64,000 nt of DNA, taken from positions 434,001 to 498,000 of the forward strand of contig CADEFN010000001.1 of the NCBI GenBank assembly GCA_902826615.1, read 5' to 3'. The notes beneath the pieces were generated by a model. The model searched no databases. It saw only the letters and a list, made by a program, of their open reading frames with translations, and had not been told where the DNA came from. Positions 36,222-44,484 of the stretch are shown here, piece by piece (position 1 is the first letter of the stretch; each line of letters begins with the position of its first letter). Made by a program: the position numbers and the translations under genes. The stretch comes from an uncultured Gemmatimonadota bacterium. GTDB taxonomy: Bacteria > Gemmatimonadota > Gemmatimonadetes > Gemmatimonadales > Gemmatimonadaceae.

Positions 36222-38195
36222 ATGGAAGACCGGATATCCCGCCTGCAGGAGACGGCTGATCGGCTCGCCCGCGAGGTGTCCGAGCTCAAGGCGTCGCTCA
36301 AGACGCTCCGGGATGAGGCCGCGGGCTCCACGGCGTCAGCGCCCGCTCGAAGCCGAATCGACGAGTTCAACGCGGCCGTTCCGCCGGGCGGAGAGGGAGG
36401 CACCGTTCCACCACAGCCGCCGGCACGCAACTGGGACGACGTGATGAAGTCGTTAGGTACCACCCCCGCTGCCCAGGCGCCACAACCACCACGCGCACCT
36501 GCCACCGCGGCGGCGCGGCGCGGCATCGAAGAGCTCGTCGGACGGTACGGGACGATTGCGCTGGCCTCGCTCACCATCCTGATGGGGATTGGCGCCCTCC
36601 TCGGCTGGGCCATTCGCAATGGCTACATCGGTCCGACCACGCGTGTGGCGCTGGGGTTGGTGGCGGCTCTGGTACTCGCGGTGTTCGGCTGGCGGATCCG
36701 CCGTGGAGACAGTCCGCGATACGGCAATGCGCTCCTGGCCCTTTCACTCGCCGTGGTGCACGTGGTGGCATGGGGGGCGGGACCCCGCCTGCAGCTGGTG
36801 AATAGTGCGTGGGTGCTGGCATTGGCGGGTTTGGCATCGGCGGCGCTGGCCACGCTGGCGTGGCGCGAAAACGACCAGACCCTGTTCAATATCGGATTCG
36901 GTGGTGCCCTCCTGGCGCCCTTTGTCACGTCGACCGGTGGAGGGAGTGCGATCCTGCTGCTCTCCTACGGCTTTGTCGTGCTGCTGGCGGGCATCGCTTC
37001 CCTGGCCCAGCGTGAATGGACGCAGTCTCCCCTGGTGGCCACGGCCGGTGTGGGCATATACGCCGCGGCCGGGGCGTCGATGGTGGATGGCAACATGCGA
37101 TGGGCGATTGCCAACGCGCCGGTGGTGTTTTCGCTTGGACTTGGTGCGGTTGCGGGTGTGCTGCTGGAGGGGCGCAAGAAGATGGCGGTCACCTGGCCGG
37201 CCCTGGTGGTCGCCCTGGCAGCGCTGACGCATGCAGCATTCGGCACCTCACTTCCCGCTGCGCGTTATGTGCTGGCGATCGCGCTCTGCATCGCGGCGGG
37301 TTTCGCCGGCGAGACCTCGCTCCGCGGATTCCGTACTGCGTTGCTGGGTGGACTGCTGCTACCGCTGGGGAGTGCGGTGATCGCCGTCGCAGCCGTGGGC
37401 GATGCGATAAGCGTTCGGGGGGTGCTGACGGCACTGCTCTTTGCATCGTTGTCCGGGCTGGCGGCCTGGCGCAACCTGATGGGTGATCGGGGGACCCACG
37501 CCTTTGCGGCAACACTCATGGTTGGGCTCGCGATCAGTCTGAGCGGTGAGAATCGTCAGTGGATGTGCCTGATGATCTCGGCGTTTGGTGTGGTGACAGC
37601 GCTCGCGACGCGGCGATTTGCGCTCCCCGGCATTGGGCTCGCGGGGGCCATGTGGCTGACAGGTGCGACGGTCGTGGCGTTCACCATGCTTGGTAACCGG
37701 CCGCGATTTGAGTACCGGCCATTCCTCACGCAGGAGTCGGTGGCGGCCCTCGCTGTTTCGGCGGCCTGGTTCATGATCTCGTGGCATACCGCTCGGAATC
37801 TCAAACCCGGCAGCGCCCTGGCGCAGGAACTGCCGCGTGGCGTGATTCGCATTCTTGGCGCGGTGGTGGCCTTCTTCTGGATTCGGCAGGAGCTCGCCCA
37901 CGCCTGGTCGCCCGATGTCAGCGGCTTTCTGCTTGTGGCCTACTACGCCATCGCCGGGGTGTGCGCGATTTTCGTGGGGCGATGGCGTGAACTCCAGATG
38001 TTGCGTCAGGTTGGTCTGGCGCTCTCGCTGTTTGCCGCCGTGACCGCCATCACGCAGGCGACGCTGCTGGGGATCGGCTGGCGCGTCGGCTCGTATCTCC
38101 TGACCGGCGCCTTTCTGCTGGGTGTGGCCTGGAGTTATCGGGTGACTCGCGCGGAGCCGGCGAGCACCCCATCACCCGAAGGCGCAGCACCCTGA
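36222..38195 (+). CDS. DUF2339 polytopic membrane protein
   Basis: 657 residues. The N-terminus is an amphipathic coiled coil (MEDRISRLQETADRLAREVSELKASLKTL) and a Pro-rich linker, then about 16-18 hydrophobic helices from residue 110 onward in the DUF2339 pattern: VGRYGTIALASLTILMGIGALLGWAIRNGYIGP, the charged turn GWRIRRGD, FNIGFGGALLAPFV, and a late FWIRQELAHAWSP. The family function is unknown. It is not clearly part of an operon. Its last 61 bases overlap the opposing kinase gene. Confidence 0.9.
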   Translation: MEDRISRLQETADRLAREVSELKASLKTLRDEAAGSTASAPARSRIDEFNAAVPPGGEGGTVPPQPPARNWDDVMKSLGTTPAAQAPQPPRAPATAAARRGIEELVGRYGTIALASLTILMGIGALLGWAIRNGYIGPTTRVALGLVAALVLAVFGWRIRRGDSPRYGNALLALSLAVVHVVAWGAGPRLQLVNSAWVLALAGLASAALATLAWRENDQTLFNIGFGGALLAPFVTSTGGGSAILLLSYGFVVLLAGIASLAQREWTQSPLVATAGVGIYAAAGASMVDGNMRWAIANAPVVFSLGLGAVAGVLLEGRKKMAVTWPALVVALAALTHAAFGTSLPAARYVLAIALCIAAGFAGETSLRGFRTALLGGLLLPLGSAVIAVAAVGDAISVRGVLTALLFASLSGLAAWRNLMGDRGTHAFAATLMVGLAISLSGENRQWMCLMISAFGVVTALATRRFALPGIGLAGAMWLTGATVVAFTMLGNRPRFEYRPFLTQESVAALAVSAAWFMISWHTARNLKPGSALAQELPRGVIRILGAVVAFFWIRQELAHAWSPDVSGFLLVAYYAIAGVCAIFVGRWRELQMLRQVGLALSLFAAVTAITQATLLGIGWRVGSYLLTGAFLLGVAWSYRVTRAEPASTPSPEGAAP

Positions 38196-38725
38196 GCCAC
38201 ATGCGTGACACGCCAGCCGCGGACGGCGGCCATGGCATGCTCGAGACGGTGCGCGCCCAGCCCGCGCACCGGAAGCACCAGGCAGCCATGGTGTGAGAGC
38301 CGCGACGCAAATGCCGAGTGCATCTGCGCGCGCGCGAATGGCTGATCCCGAACACCGTCGGCGTGCCAGGGAAGATCAATGGCCGTGAGCAGGTACAGGT
38401 CGCCGCGCCGGCGGGCCGCTTCGTGTGCAATCCAGGGCGGCAGGAGACCGTAGTAGTGATCGGCGTACACGCAGGTGCTCATCAGGTCTGTGTCGAGCAC
38501 GGCAAGGAGCGGCTCGGGCCGAGTGTTGAGGACGGCATCTTCGCTTGCCATCTGGCCGCGAGCGATCGGTTCCACGTCATCAGACGTCAGGGCACGGCCC
38601 GCCATCTCGGCGTAGGTGCGAGCATACTCCGGCACCACGGGGGCGTTCAGCCAGCGACCGAGTGCGAGCGCGAGGGTGCTCTTGCCTGTGGACTCGGGTC
38701 CCGTCACCACGATGCGCCAGGCCAC
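38135..38725 (-). CDS. NadR-like P-loop kinase (probable nicotinamide riboside kinase)
   Basis: 196 residues from GTG 38725, which lies just after the stop of the upstream gene; ATG 38749 is an alternative. It starts WRIVVTGPESTGKSTLALALG (P-loop GPESTGKST), then VVPEYARTYAEM and TDLMSTCVYADHYYG, the pattern of the NadR kinase domain (AAA_28). With PnuC two genes upstream it should phosphorylate imported nicotinamide riboside to NMN. The C-terminus after about residue 175 is Ala/Gly-rich and lies in the 61-base overlap with the DUF2339 gene. Confidence 0.85.
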   Translation of the reverse strand: MAWRIVVTGPESTGKSTLALALGRWLNAPVVPEYARTYAEMAGRALTSDDVEPIARGQMASEDAVLNTRPEPLLAVLDTDLMSTCVYADHYYGLLPPWIAHEAARRRGDLYLLTAIDLPWHADGVRDQPFARAQMHSAFASRLSHHGCLVLPVRGLGAHRLEHAMAAVRGWRVTHVAQGAAPSGDGVLAGSARVTR

Positions 38726-38729
38726 CTGC

Positions 38730-39011
38730 CTACCTCGCGCGTGCTGCAAGGGTGGCTTTGCGTTCCGCCGTGTAGTGCCACCAGGGGCGCGCCGGTGCGC
38801 CTTCGACGTAGCGCACCGCGCTGATGAAGACGTCGATCACGCAGGGATCGTGGCGGTGCCCGGTCTTGCGGCAGAGCCGCTCGTAGAGCGCGTACGGGTC
38901 CTTGCCGGCCAGCTGGGCCGGGCGGCGAATACCTAACACGTGAAAGTCGCCCACGGTGGCTTTGCCAACATTGGGGATATCGCTGAGCTGTTCGAGTGTG
39001 CGAGCCGTCAT
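38730..39011 (-). CDS. Cdd1-like helix-hairpin-helix protein (pathogenicity-locus family)
   Basis: 93 residues from ATG 39011, overlapping the pnuC stop by 4 bases. The first half contains the helix-hairpin-helix SDIPNVGKATVGDFHVLGIRRPAQLAGKDP; the second has LCRKTGHRHDPCVIDVFISAVRYVEGAPARPWW, a very conserved block of the Cdd1 family (PF11731). Helix-hairpin-helix proteins bind DNA non-specifically, but the role of this small family is unknown. Its place between a vitamin transporter and a kinase is odd and may be chance. Confidence 0.85.
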   Translation of the reverse strand: MTARTLEQLSDIPNVGKATVGDFHVLGIRRPAQLAGKDPYALYERLCRKTGHRHDPCVIDVFISAVRYVEGAPARPWWHYTAERKATLAARAR

Positions 39012-39580
39012 GCGGGGGCCTGCGTCAGGGTCATGCTGCGCCTCCATTCTCGCCATCCAATCACAGCCAGCGCAAGGAAGACGGCATACAGCGCGGCGGT
39101 GGCATACAGGCCACGCGAAAGAAAGGTTGGCACATAAACGATGTCCAGCAGGATCCAGAGCGTCCAGTTCTCGAGCACTTTGCGCGTGAGCAGGTACTGC
39201 GCACAGAGCGATGTGGTGGAGAGCAGGGCATCGAGCCAGGGGATGGCGGCGTCCGTGTGCCGGGAGAGAAAGAGCCCCAAAGCGACCCATGCGGCGAGAT
39301 TGATCGGCACCAATATCATCCATGTGCGCGTGGTCGCACGCGTGACACGGAGCTCCTGGCGCGCGGCTCCCCCGAACTTCCATTGGTACCAGCCATACAG
39401 TGACAACACGAAGTAGACCACCTGGAGCCCCATGTCGGCATACAACTTTTGTTGCCAGAACACGACGGTGTAGAGCCCGACGTTGACGAGGGCTGTGGGC
39501 CAGCTGAGGATCTTCTCGCGTGCACTCAGATAGACAGCGAGCGCGCCAAAGACGGCGGCGATGAGTTCGAGCGCGGACAG
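39008..39580 (-). CDS. pnuC: PnuC-type nicotinamide riboside transporter
   Basis: 190 residues if CTG 39580 starts the protein (M)SALELIAAVFGALAVYLSAREK. No ATG, GTG or TTG is available in this frame between the in-frame TAG upstream and GTG 39463, and starting at GTG 39463 would delete the first conserved part (SAREKILSWPTALVNVGLYTVVFWQQKLYADMGLQ is typical PnuC and runs through it). Seven helices with the aromatic pattern YGWYQWKFGG and WILLDIVYVPTFL fit PnuC. It imports nicotinamide riboside by facilitated diffusion driven by phosphorylation inside by the NadR-like kinase. Confidence 0.88.
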   Translation of the reverse strand: MSALELIAAVFGALAVYLSAREKILSWPTALVNVGLYTVVFWQQKLYADMGLQVVYFVLSLYGWYQWKFGGAARQELRVTRATTRTWMILVPINLAAWVALGLFLSRHTDAAIPWLDALLSTTSLCAQYLLTRKVLENWTLWILLDIVYVPTFLSRGLYATAALYAVFLALAVIGWREWRRSMTLTQAPA

Positions 39581-39623
39581 TGGTGTGGAGGCGAGGGGAG
39601 CCGAGAAAGAGCCAGACGCGACA

Positions 39624-39644
39624 CGCTACATGCTACAGGCTACA
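39624..39644. repeat. Three tandem heptamers NGCTACA upstream of pnuC
   Basis: CGCTACA-TGCTACA-GGCTACA, read as TGTAGCN three times on the pnuC strand, lies 44 to 64 bases upstream of the CTG start. It could be a microsatellite or a regulator half-site array. Confidence 0.6.
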
Positions 39645-39690
39645 CGGGGAAGCAGCGGCCAGCGTCCGACTCTGTCACATCTCGCGGTCC

Positions 39691-40860
39691 CTACTGGATC
39701 CTCAATATCCGGTCGTCCTGCGCTTGCGGGCTCCCTCGGCCGTCGCGATTGCTCGTGCCCAGGTACACACTCCCATCGGGTGCCACCAGCACATCGCGCA
39801 GCCGACCATACTGCCCCTCGAAAATCTTCTCCTGACCCGTCACACTGCGACCGTCGGCCGAGAGGGGCATGCGGTAGAGCGCGTTCCCCTTGAGTGTTGT
39901 GAAGAGCAGGGAACCACGCCACTGAGGAATCCGGGTGCCGTTGTAGTAATCGAGACCCGATGGGGCGATGGTTGGGGTCCAGTTGGCGAGCGGTTCCACC
40001 ACGTTGTTGGCCGAGCAGAAGGACATCTCGCTCGCCCCGGCGTCACCATCACACTTGCCGCGTACATCGGGCCAACCATAGTTGCGGCCCGCCTCGATGC
40101 GGTTGAGCTCGTCGTTGTCCCCTGGCCCATGTTCGGTGGAGTAGAGCGCACCTCCCGGCCCGAAGACGAGTCCCTGCGGATTGCGATGCCCCAGGGTATA
40201 GATGGCGGTGCCGAAGGGATTGCCAGGGGCCGGCGCGCCAGTGAGCGTGAGTCGTAGCACCTTGCCGGCGAGTGAGTTGCGATCCTGCGAGAGCGCGGTG
40301 TTGGAGGCATCGCCCATCGTCACGTACAGAAAACGATCGGTCCCCACCGCGATCCGTGCGCCATTGTGGACCGAGCTGCCGGGGATGTTGTCGATGATGA
40401 TCTCGGGGGTGCCGAGTGCGTTGCCGCTGACAGGCACCCGCACGACACGATTTCGGATGGATGCACCTGCTGAATAGGTGTGCGCGAGGTAGATGTACGG
40501 CTGCCCGCTGCCAAAGTCGGGGTGGAAGGCGAGCCCCATCAGCCCCCCTTCACCCACCTCGTTGACGGGGAGTGTACCGAGCCGGGTGATCGCACCGGTC
40601 GCGGGATTCACTCGCGAGATGCCGCCAGGGCGTTCGGTGACCCAGATGTTGTTGTCCGGCCCCCAGGCCAGCTCCCAGATGGTGTCAAAGCCGCCGGCGA
40701 GCGTGGTGACCGTGAGCTGCGCCGGTGGGCCCGGCGGGTCGGGGAGAGGATTGGTGGTGGGTGCGCTGCTCCCACATGCGCCGAGCAGTACTGTCACGCC
40801 GACCTGCCGTACACGTCGCCAGAAGGCGTACCGAGACACACTTTTGGTCATCAGGATCAT
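39691..40860 (-). CDS. PQQ-dependent aldose sugar dehydrogenase, lipoprotein
   Basis: 389 residues with lipobox LLGAC (Cys29). The six-bladed propeller of soluble glucose/aldose dehydrogenases is visible: TIWELAWGPDNNIWVTER, GGLMGLAFHPDF, the catalytic histidine in SSVHNGARIAVG, LYVTMGDASN, LGHRNPQGLVF, EHGPGDNDELN and GRNYGWPDVRGKCDGD. PQQ and calcium are the expected cofactors. It oxidises aldoses to lactones outside the cytoplasm. ATG 40860 or ATG 40851 may start it; GGA sits before both. No PQQ biosynthesis genes are in the window. Confidence 0.92.
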   Translation of the reverse strand: MILMTKSVSRYAFWRRVRQVGVTVLLGACGSSAPTTNPLPDPPGPPAQLTVTTLAGGFDTIWELAWGPDNNIWVTERPGGISRVNPATGAITRLGTLPVNEVGEGGLMGLAFHPDFGSGQPYIYLAHTYSAGASIRNRVVRVPVSGNALGTPEIIIDNIPGSSVHNGARIAVGTDRFLYVTMGDASNTALSQDRNSLAGKVLRLTLTGAPAPGNPFGTAIYTLGHRNPQGLVFGPGGALYSTEHGPGDNDELNRIEAGRNYGWPDVRGKCDGDAGASEMSFCSANNVVEPLANWTPTIAPSGLDYYNGTRIPQWRGSLLFTTLKGNALYRMPLSADGRSVTGQEKIFEGQYGRLRDVLVAPDGSVYLGTSNRDGRGSPQAQDDRILRIQ

Positions 40861-40977
40861 TTCCGCTGGAAAGACATAGAAGTCACTCGGACCCGTCGAC
40901 GCGCCGTGACCTTGGACACGATTGCTGCTCTCCTATTGAACCGACACCGAGGCAGGAGGTTTCCCTCATGGCCTCTT

Positions 40978-42801
40978 TTGCCGCGTGCCGGGTACATAGC
41001 GCTCGCCTGGATCCTGGGCGGGTGTTCGGCGGCCATGCGCACACCACCCGCGCCGAGCGCCATGGACTCCCTCCAGGCGCTGACCGAATTCCGCACCTCG
41101 CAAGCGCAGTACCTTCGCAATCTCCTCCCCCGACGTCCGGAGATCGCGCTCCAGGCCTATCAGCCGGTCAATTCCTTCCCGTCTCCCGCGTGGGAGGTGG
41201 ACAGTCGGGCGATCCGTGCCAACATGCGGATTGCTGCCAGCCTCGACGAGATCGACGCAGCAGCCCTGACTCCCCGGGACTACGCGACACTGCAGACGAT
41301 GCGCTGGGAGATCGACCAGACCACCGAAGCGGCCAGTTATGCCGACCTCGACTTTTCTCTGATCTCGCCACGGCGGACCCCGCTCCGTGATGTGGTGTCG
41401 GTCCTCCTGGAGCATCCGCTCGGTACCGTAGCAGACGCCGAGCGGTATCTCTACCTCCTCGAGGGGCTGGCGTTCTGGTTCGAGGATGCGCGGGCCGCGC
41501 TGTCCCAACGAGCGGGTCGCGGGCGCTACCCGTCGCGCGAAGCGCTGGCAGACTTTACCCGATTCATGTCGCGGTTCCGCGATTTGCAGCTTGCCGGGGC
41601 GTTACGGGTCGCTGATAGTCGCCTGACAACGATTGACAGCAGCGGCCATGAGTCCTTCCGCAACTTCGAACGCGAGGCGCTGGATCTGCGCATCCGCCCG
41701 CAGATGGACTCACTGGTGGCCTTCCTGACAGGTGACTACGCCACACATGCCGTCGTTCGTCCGGGTCTCTGGCAGGAAGCAGGTGGCAAGGAGTTTTACC
41801 GTCATCTGCTGCGACGCAACCTGGGGCTGGAGGTGGAGCCGGAGGAGGCGCACAAAGCAGGGATTGCCATGCTCACGCGTCTCGACTCGCTCAAGCGGGT
41901 GACGCGACAGCGCATGGGCTGGAGCAAGAGTGAAGCGGAGTATGTGCGGTTTCTGCAGCAACGTGACGACCTGCCACCCCTCACCCTGGATCAGGTAATT
42001 GCGCGGGTGCAGACGTCCCTTGTGCGGATGCGCGATTCGTTAGGGTCTCGCGTGCGCACCTTGCCCGCCGCCATGCCTCGCGTGCGCGCGGCGACGCCCA
42101 TGGAAGCCCTCCTCCACCCCGAGGGACTCGTCATTCCTTCCGCCTACGCGGACTCGGCAGCCACCCTGGTAATCACCCCGGGATGGGGAGGGAAAGCGGC
42201 GCAACTCGAAGGAGAGTCGCATTACTTTCGATGGGGCTGGCCGGGGCGCGCACTGGCGGCGGCGGTGGCGTACTCCGTTGAATCAGTCTCCTTCGCCGTT
42301 GTGGCACACCCATCGCGTACCACAGAAGCAGGATGGGGGGAATACGCGGCCTCACTCGCTGGCGAAATGGGCTACTACAACGATCCTGCAGCGGCCTACG
42401 GACGGCTCATGCAGGAGTCGCTGAATGCGGCATGGCTCGTGGTCGATACGGGCGTCCACTACTTCGGGTGGGGCAAACCACAGGCGCTCGCCCTGCTTCG
42501 TCTGAATTCTGTGGCGACCGATGCCGAGCTCGACTCGATGTTCACCGCACGGGTGATTCAGGATCCCGGAAGTGCCGGAGCCGGGGCGATAGGGCTGCGA
42601 GAAATTTCGGCGATGCGGGAATGGATGAAGAGCCGGTTGCGCGACGATTTCAAACTCGACGCGTGGCACCAGGAGTTGCTGTCGATGGGGCCACTGCCAC
42701 TGCCCGTGCTGGCGGCACACCTGGAGTGGTGGTCGTGGGACACCGCTCGCCAGCGACGCGAAGAACGCGCGAAGCAAGCGGCCAAACCGGCAAAGCGTTA
42801 G
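40978..42801 (+). CDS. DUF885-family lipoprotein with degenerate metal motif
   Basis: Length 607 residues from TTG 40978. Recognised by the DUF885 layout: TPRDYATLQTMRWEIDQ near the N-terminus, long helices, ARVQTSLVRMRDSL, and the C-terminal EAGWGEYAASLAGEMGYYNDPAAAYGRL, which matches the family's EGWALYAE-type block. The place where family members carry HExxPGHH reads GESHYFRWGWPGRALA, so the metal-binding histidines and glutamate are mostly lost and peptidase activity is doubtful. The TTG start gives a good lipobox (ILGGC, Cys16). A strong AGGAGG (40954-40959) is better placed for an ATG (40968) in another frame. Its stop overlaps the opposing gene's stop. Confidence 0.75.
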   Translation: MPRAGYIALAWILGGCSAAMRTPPAPSAMDSLQALTEFRTSQAQYLRNLLPRRPEIALQAYQPVNSFPSPAWEVDSRAIRANMRIAASLDEIDAAALTPRDYATLQTMRWEIDQTTEAASYADLDFSLISPRRTPLRDVVSVLLEHPLGTVADAERYLYLLEGLAFWFEDARAALSQRAGRGRYPSREALADFTRFMSRFRDLQLAGALRVADSRLTTIDSSGHESFRNFEREALDLRIRPQMDSLVAFLTGDYATHAVVRPGLWQEAGGKEFYRHLLRRNLGLEVEPEEAHKAGIAMLTRLDSLKRVTRQRMGWSKSEAEYVRFLQQRDDLPPLTLDQVIARVQTSLVRMRDSLGSRVRTLPAAMPRVRAATPMEALLHPEGLVIPSAYADSAATLVITPGWGGKAAQLEGESHYFRWGWPGRALAAAVAYSVESVSFAVVAHPSRTTEAGWGEYAASLAGEMGYYNDPAAAYGRLMQESLNAAWLVVDTGVHYFGWGKPQALALLRLNSVATDAELDSMFTARVIQDPGSAGAGAIGLREISAMREWMKSRLRDDFKLDAWHQELLSMGPLPLPVLAAHLEWWSWDTARQRREERAKQAAKPAKR

Positions 42802-44483
42802 GCAGTGAGTGGCTGCGTCGGCAGCAATCGCATGATCTCGTCGTAGTGACTGTGGGCGGCGATCACCACCACATCACCCGACTGCGCCGCCCGGAGCGCC
42901 ATTTGTGCGGCCTCGACTTCAGTGGGTGCCGTGCGCAGGCAGTCGGCGGGGGTCCCGGCTTCGGTGAGTGAGGCAGCCAGCACCCCGGAGACCTGACCGT
43001 AGGGACGTCCACGGAGATACTCCTCCATCTCCTTGAGGATGATGAGGTCGGGACGCCCGGCCCACACGGCGGCCGCCAGATCGTTGAGGGCGACATCGTC
43101 GCGGTCACCGGCCTGGCCGAGGGTCACAATGAGTCTACCGGTGCGCAACCGGCGCACCATGGCGAGGATGGCGTACCAGCCATCGGGGTTGTGCACAAAG
43201 TCGACGATCACCGTGGCCCCGCCGACGTCGCGAACCTGCAGGCGCCCGGGATTGTCGGTCGCGCTCGCACCAAAGGTGTGAAGCGCACGAGTGATGTCGG
43301 CATGGGTCACCCCGAGCGCGGTGGCCGCCGCGCTGGCCGCCAGCGCATTGGCCACGTTGTGTTGCGCTGCGCCGCGCAATGTGATTGGCACGTCGGCGAT
43401 GGCGGCCAGCTGCGTCTCAGCGCCGCGTGACACGGTGATGAGGTGTTCCCCGTCGGCAACGGTGGCATCGCCACCAGCCAGCACGTGCGCCCGAATCACC
43501 GGGTTGGCGGTGTCGAGTGAAAACCAGTGAATCGGCGTCTCGATCCGGCGGGAGAGGGCGACCAGGGTGTTGTCGTCAGCATTGAGTATCACCGGCCGAC
43601 CAGGGCGCAGGGCGCGCGCAACAACGAGTTTGGCCTGCCCCAGGTCGAGTTGGTCGGTGATGCCGTATTCCCCAAGGTGGTCGGCGGCGATCCGGGTGAC
43701 AACTGCCACGTCGGCGAACGTCATGGCCAGTCCGCGGCGCAGCATGCCACCACGCGCCGTTTCGAGCACGGCCGCGCTGACCCGCACGTCGTGCAATACG
43801 CGGCGCGCGCCGGCAGGGCCGGCGTAGTCGCCCTCGGCCACCATCTCGCCACCCACCACAACTCCATCGGTGCTGGTATGGCCGACGGTGTAACCCGCCT
43901 CGCGCAACATCGCAGCAAGAAGTCGGGTGGTGGTGGTTTTTCCGTTGGAGCCCGTGACCAGTGCGATAGGGACATCACGCACCGCGTCCCAGTCCACGGT
44001 GACGGGCAGGGCGCTCCAGGGCCAGGTACGCACACCCGTTCCGGAGCCCACGGCGACGACATCATCGTCGAAGGTGAGCCCGACGGCATGTGCGGCGGCC
44101 TCTGCCGCGAGCTGGCGGAAACGCGGCCTGGCTTCGTGCTGGACATGCACGCGCAGGCGCGCGAGGAGGTCGTCCGAAGGGGGTGCGAGCTGCTCGGGCC
44201 CTTCGGCGAGCGCCAGGGCCTGTTCGGTGACCTCGGTGGCGGCGAGGAGGGCATCGATGGGGGCCTCGATGAACAAACCGAGACCTGCAGGCCAGGGGCG
44301 CACGACGATGCCGTGCGTGGTCCAGCCGAGGGCGTCCATGATGTCGCGCGCGTGCCGCTGCCAGCGTTCGGTGATGGTCGCAGAGTGCGCGGGGTCGACG
44401 GCGATTTCGAGCACCGCCCCCGGGCTGCGCGAGTAGAAATTGGGGCCGAGAAGCCGGCGGGAGTCGATAAGGGCGGTGAACAC
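42798..44483 (-). CDS. CphA-like Mur ligase without ATP-grasp domain
   Basis: 561 residues from GTG 44483, which follows the cphA stop after one base. Residues 1-100 look like the CphA N-terminal domain (DSRRLLGPNFYSRSPGAVLEIAVD). The ATP-grasp domain of CphA is absent. From about residue 170 a Mur ligase domain follows: P-loop TGSNGKTTTTR (177-187), HTSTDGVVVGGEM, ETARGGMLRRG, the acceptor-site lysine region in ITDQLDLGQAKLVVARA, DNPGRLQ, VDFVHNPDGW, and a C-terminal domain ending SHYDEIMRLLP. Mur ligases make amide bonds with ATP; in CphA this half attaches arginine to aspartate side chains. Operon position means a role in cyanophycin or a related poly-amino acid, but the reaction is not known. 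Confidence 0.8.
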   Translation of the reverse strand: MFTALIDSRRLLGPNFYSRSPGAVLEIAVDPAHSATITERWQRHARDIMDALGWTTHGIVVRPWPAGLGLFIEAPIDALLAATEVTEQALALAEGPEQLAPPSDDLLARLRVHVQHEARPRFRQLAAEAAAHAVGLTFDDDVVAVGSGTGVRTWPWSALPVTVDWDAVRDVPIALVTGSNGKTTTTRLLAAMLREAGYTVGHTSTDGVVVGGEMVAEGDYAGPAGARRVLHDVRVSAAVLETARGGMLRRGLAMTFADVAVVTRIAADHLGEYGITDQLDLGQAKLVVARALRPGRPVILNADDNTLVALSRRIETPIHWFSLDTANPVIRAHVLAGGDATVADGEHLITVSRGAETQLAAIADVPITLRGAAQHNVANALAASAAATALGVTHADITRALHTFGASATDNPGRLQVRDVGGATVIVDFVHNPDGWYAILAMVRRLRTGRLIVTLGQAGDRDDVALNDLAAAVWAGRPDLIILKEMEEYLRGRPYGQVSGVLAASLTEAGTPADCLRTAPTEVEAAQMALRAAQSGDVVVIAAHSHYDEIMRLLPTQPLTA

Positions 44484-44484
44484 C

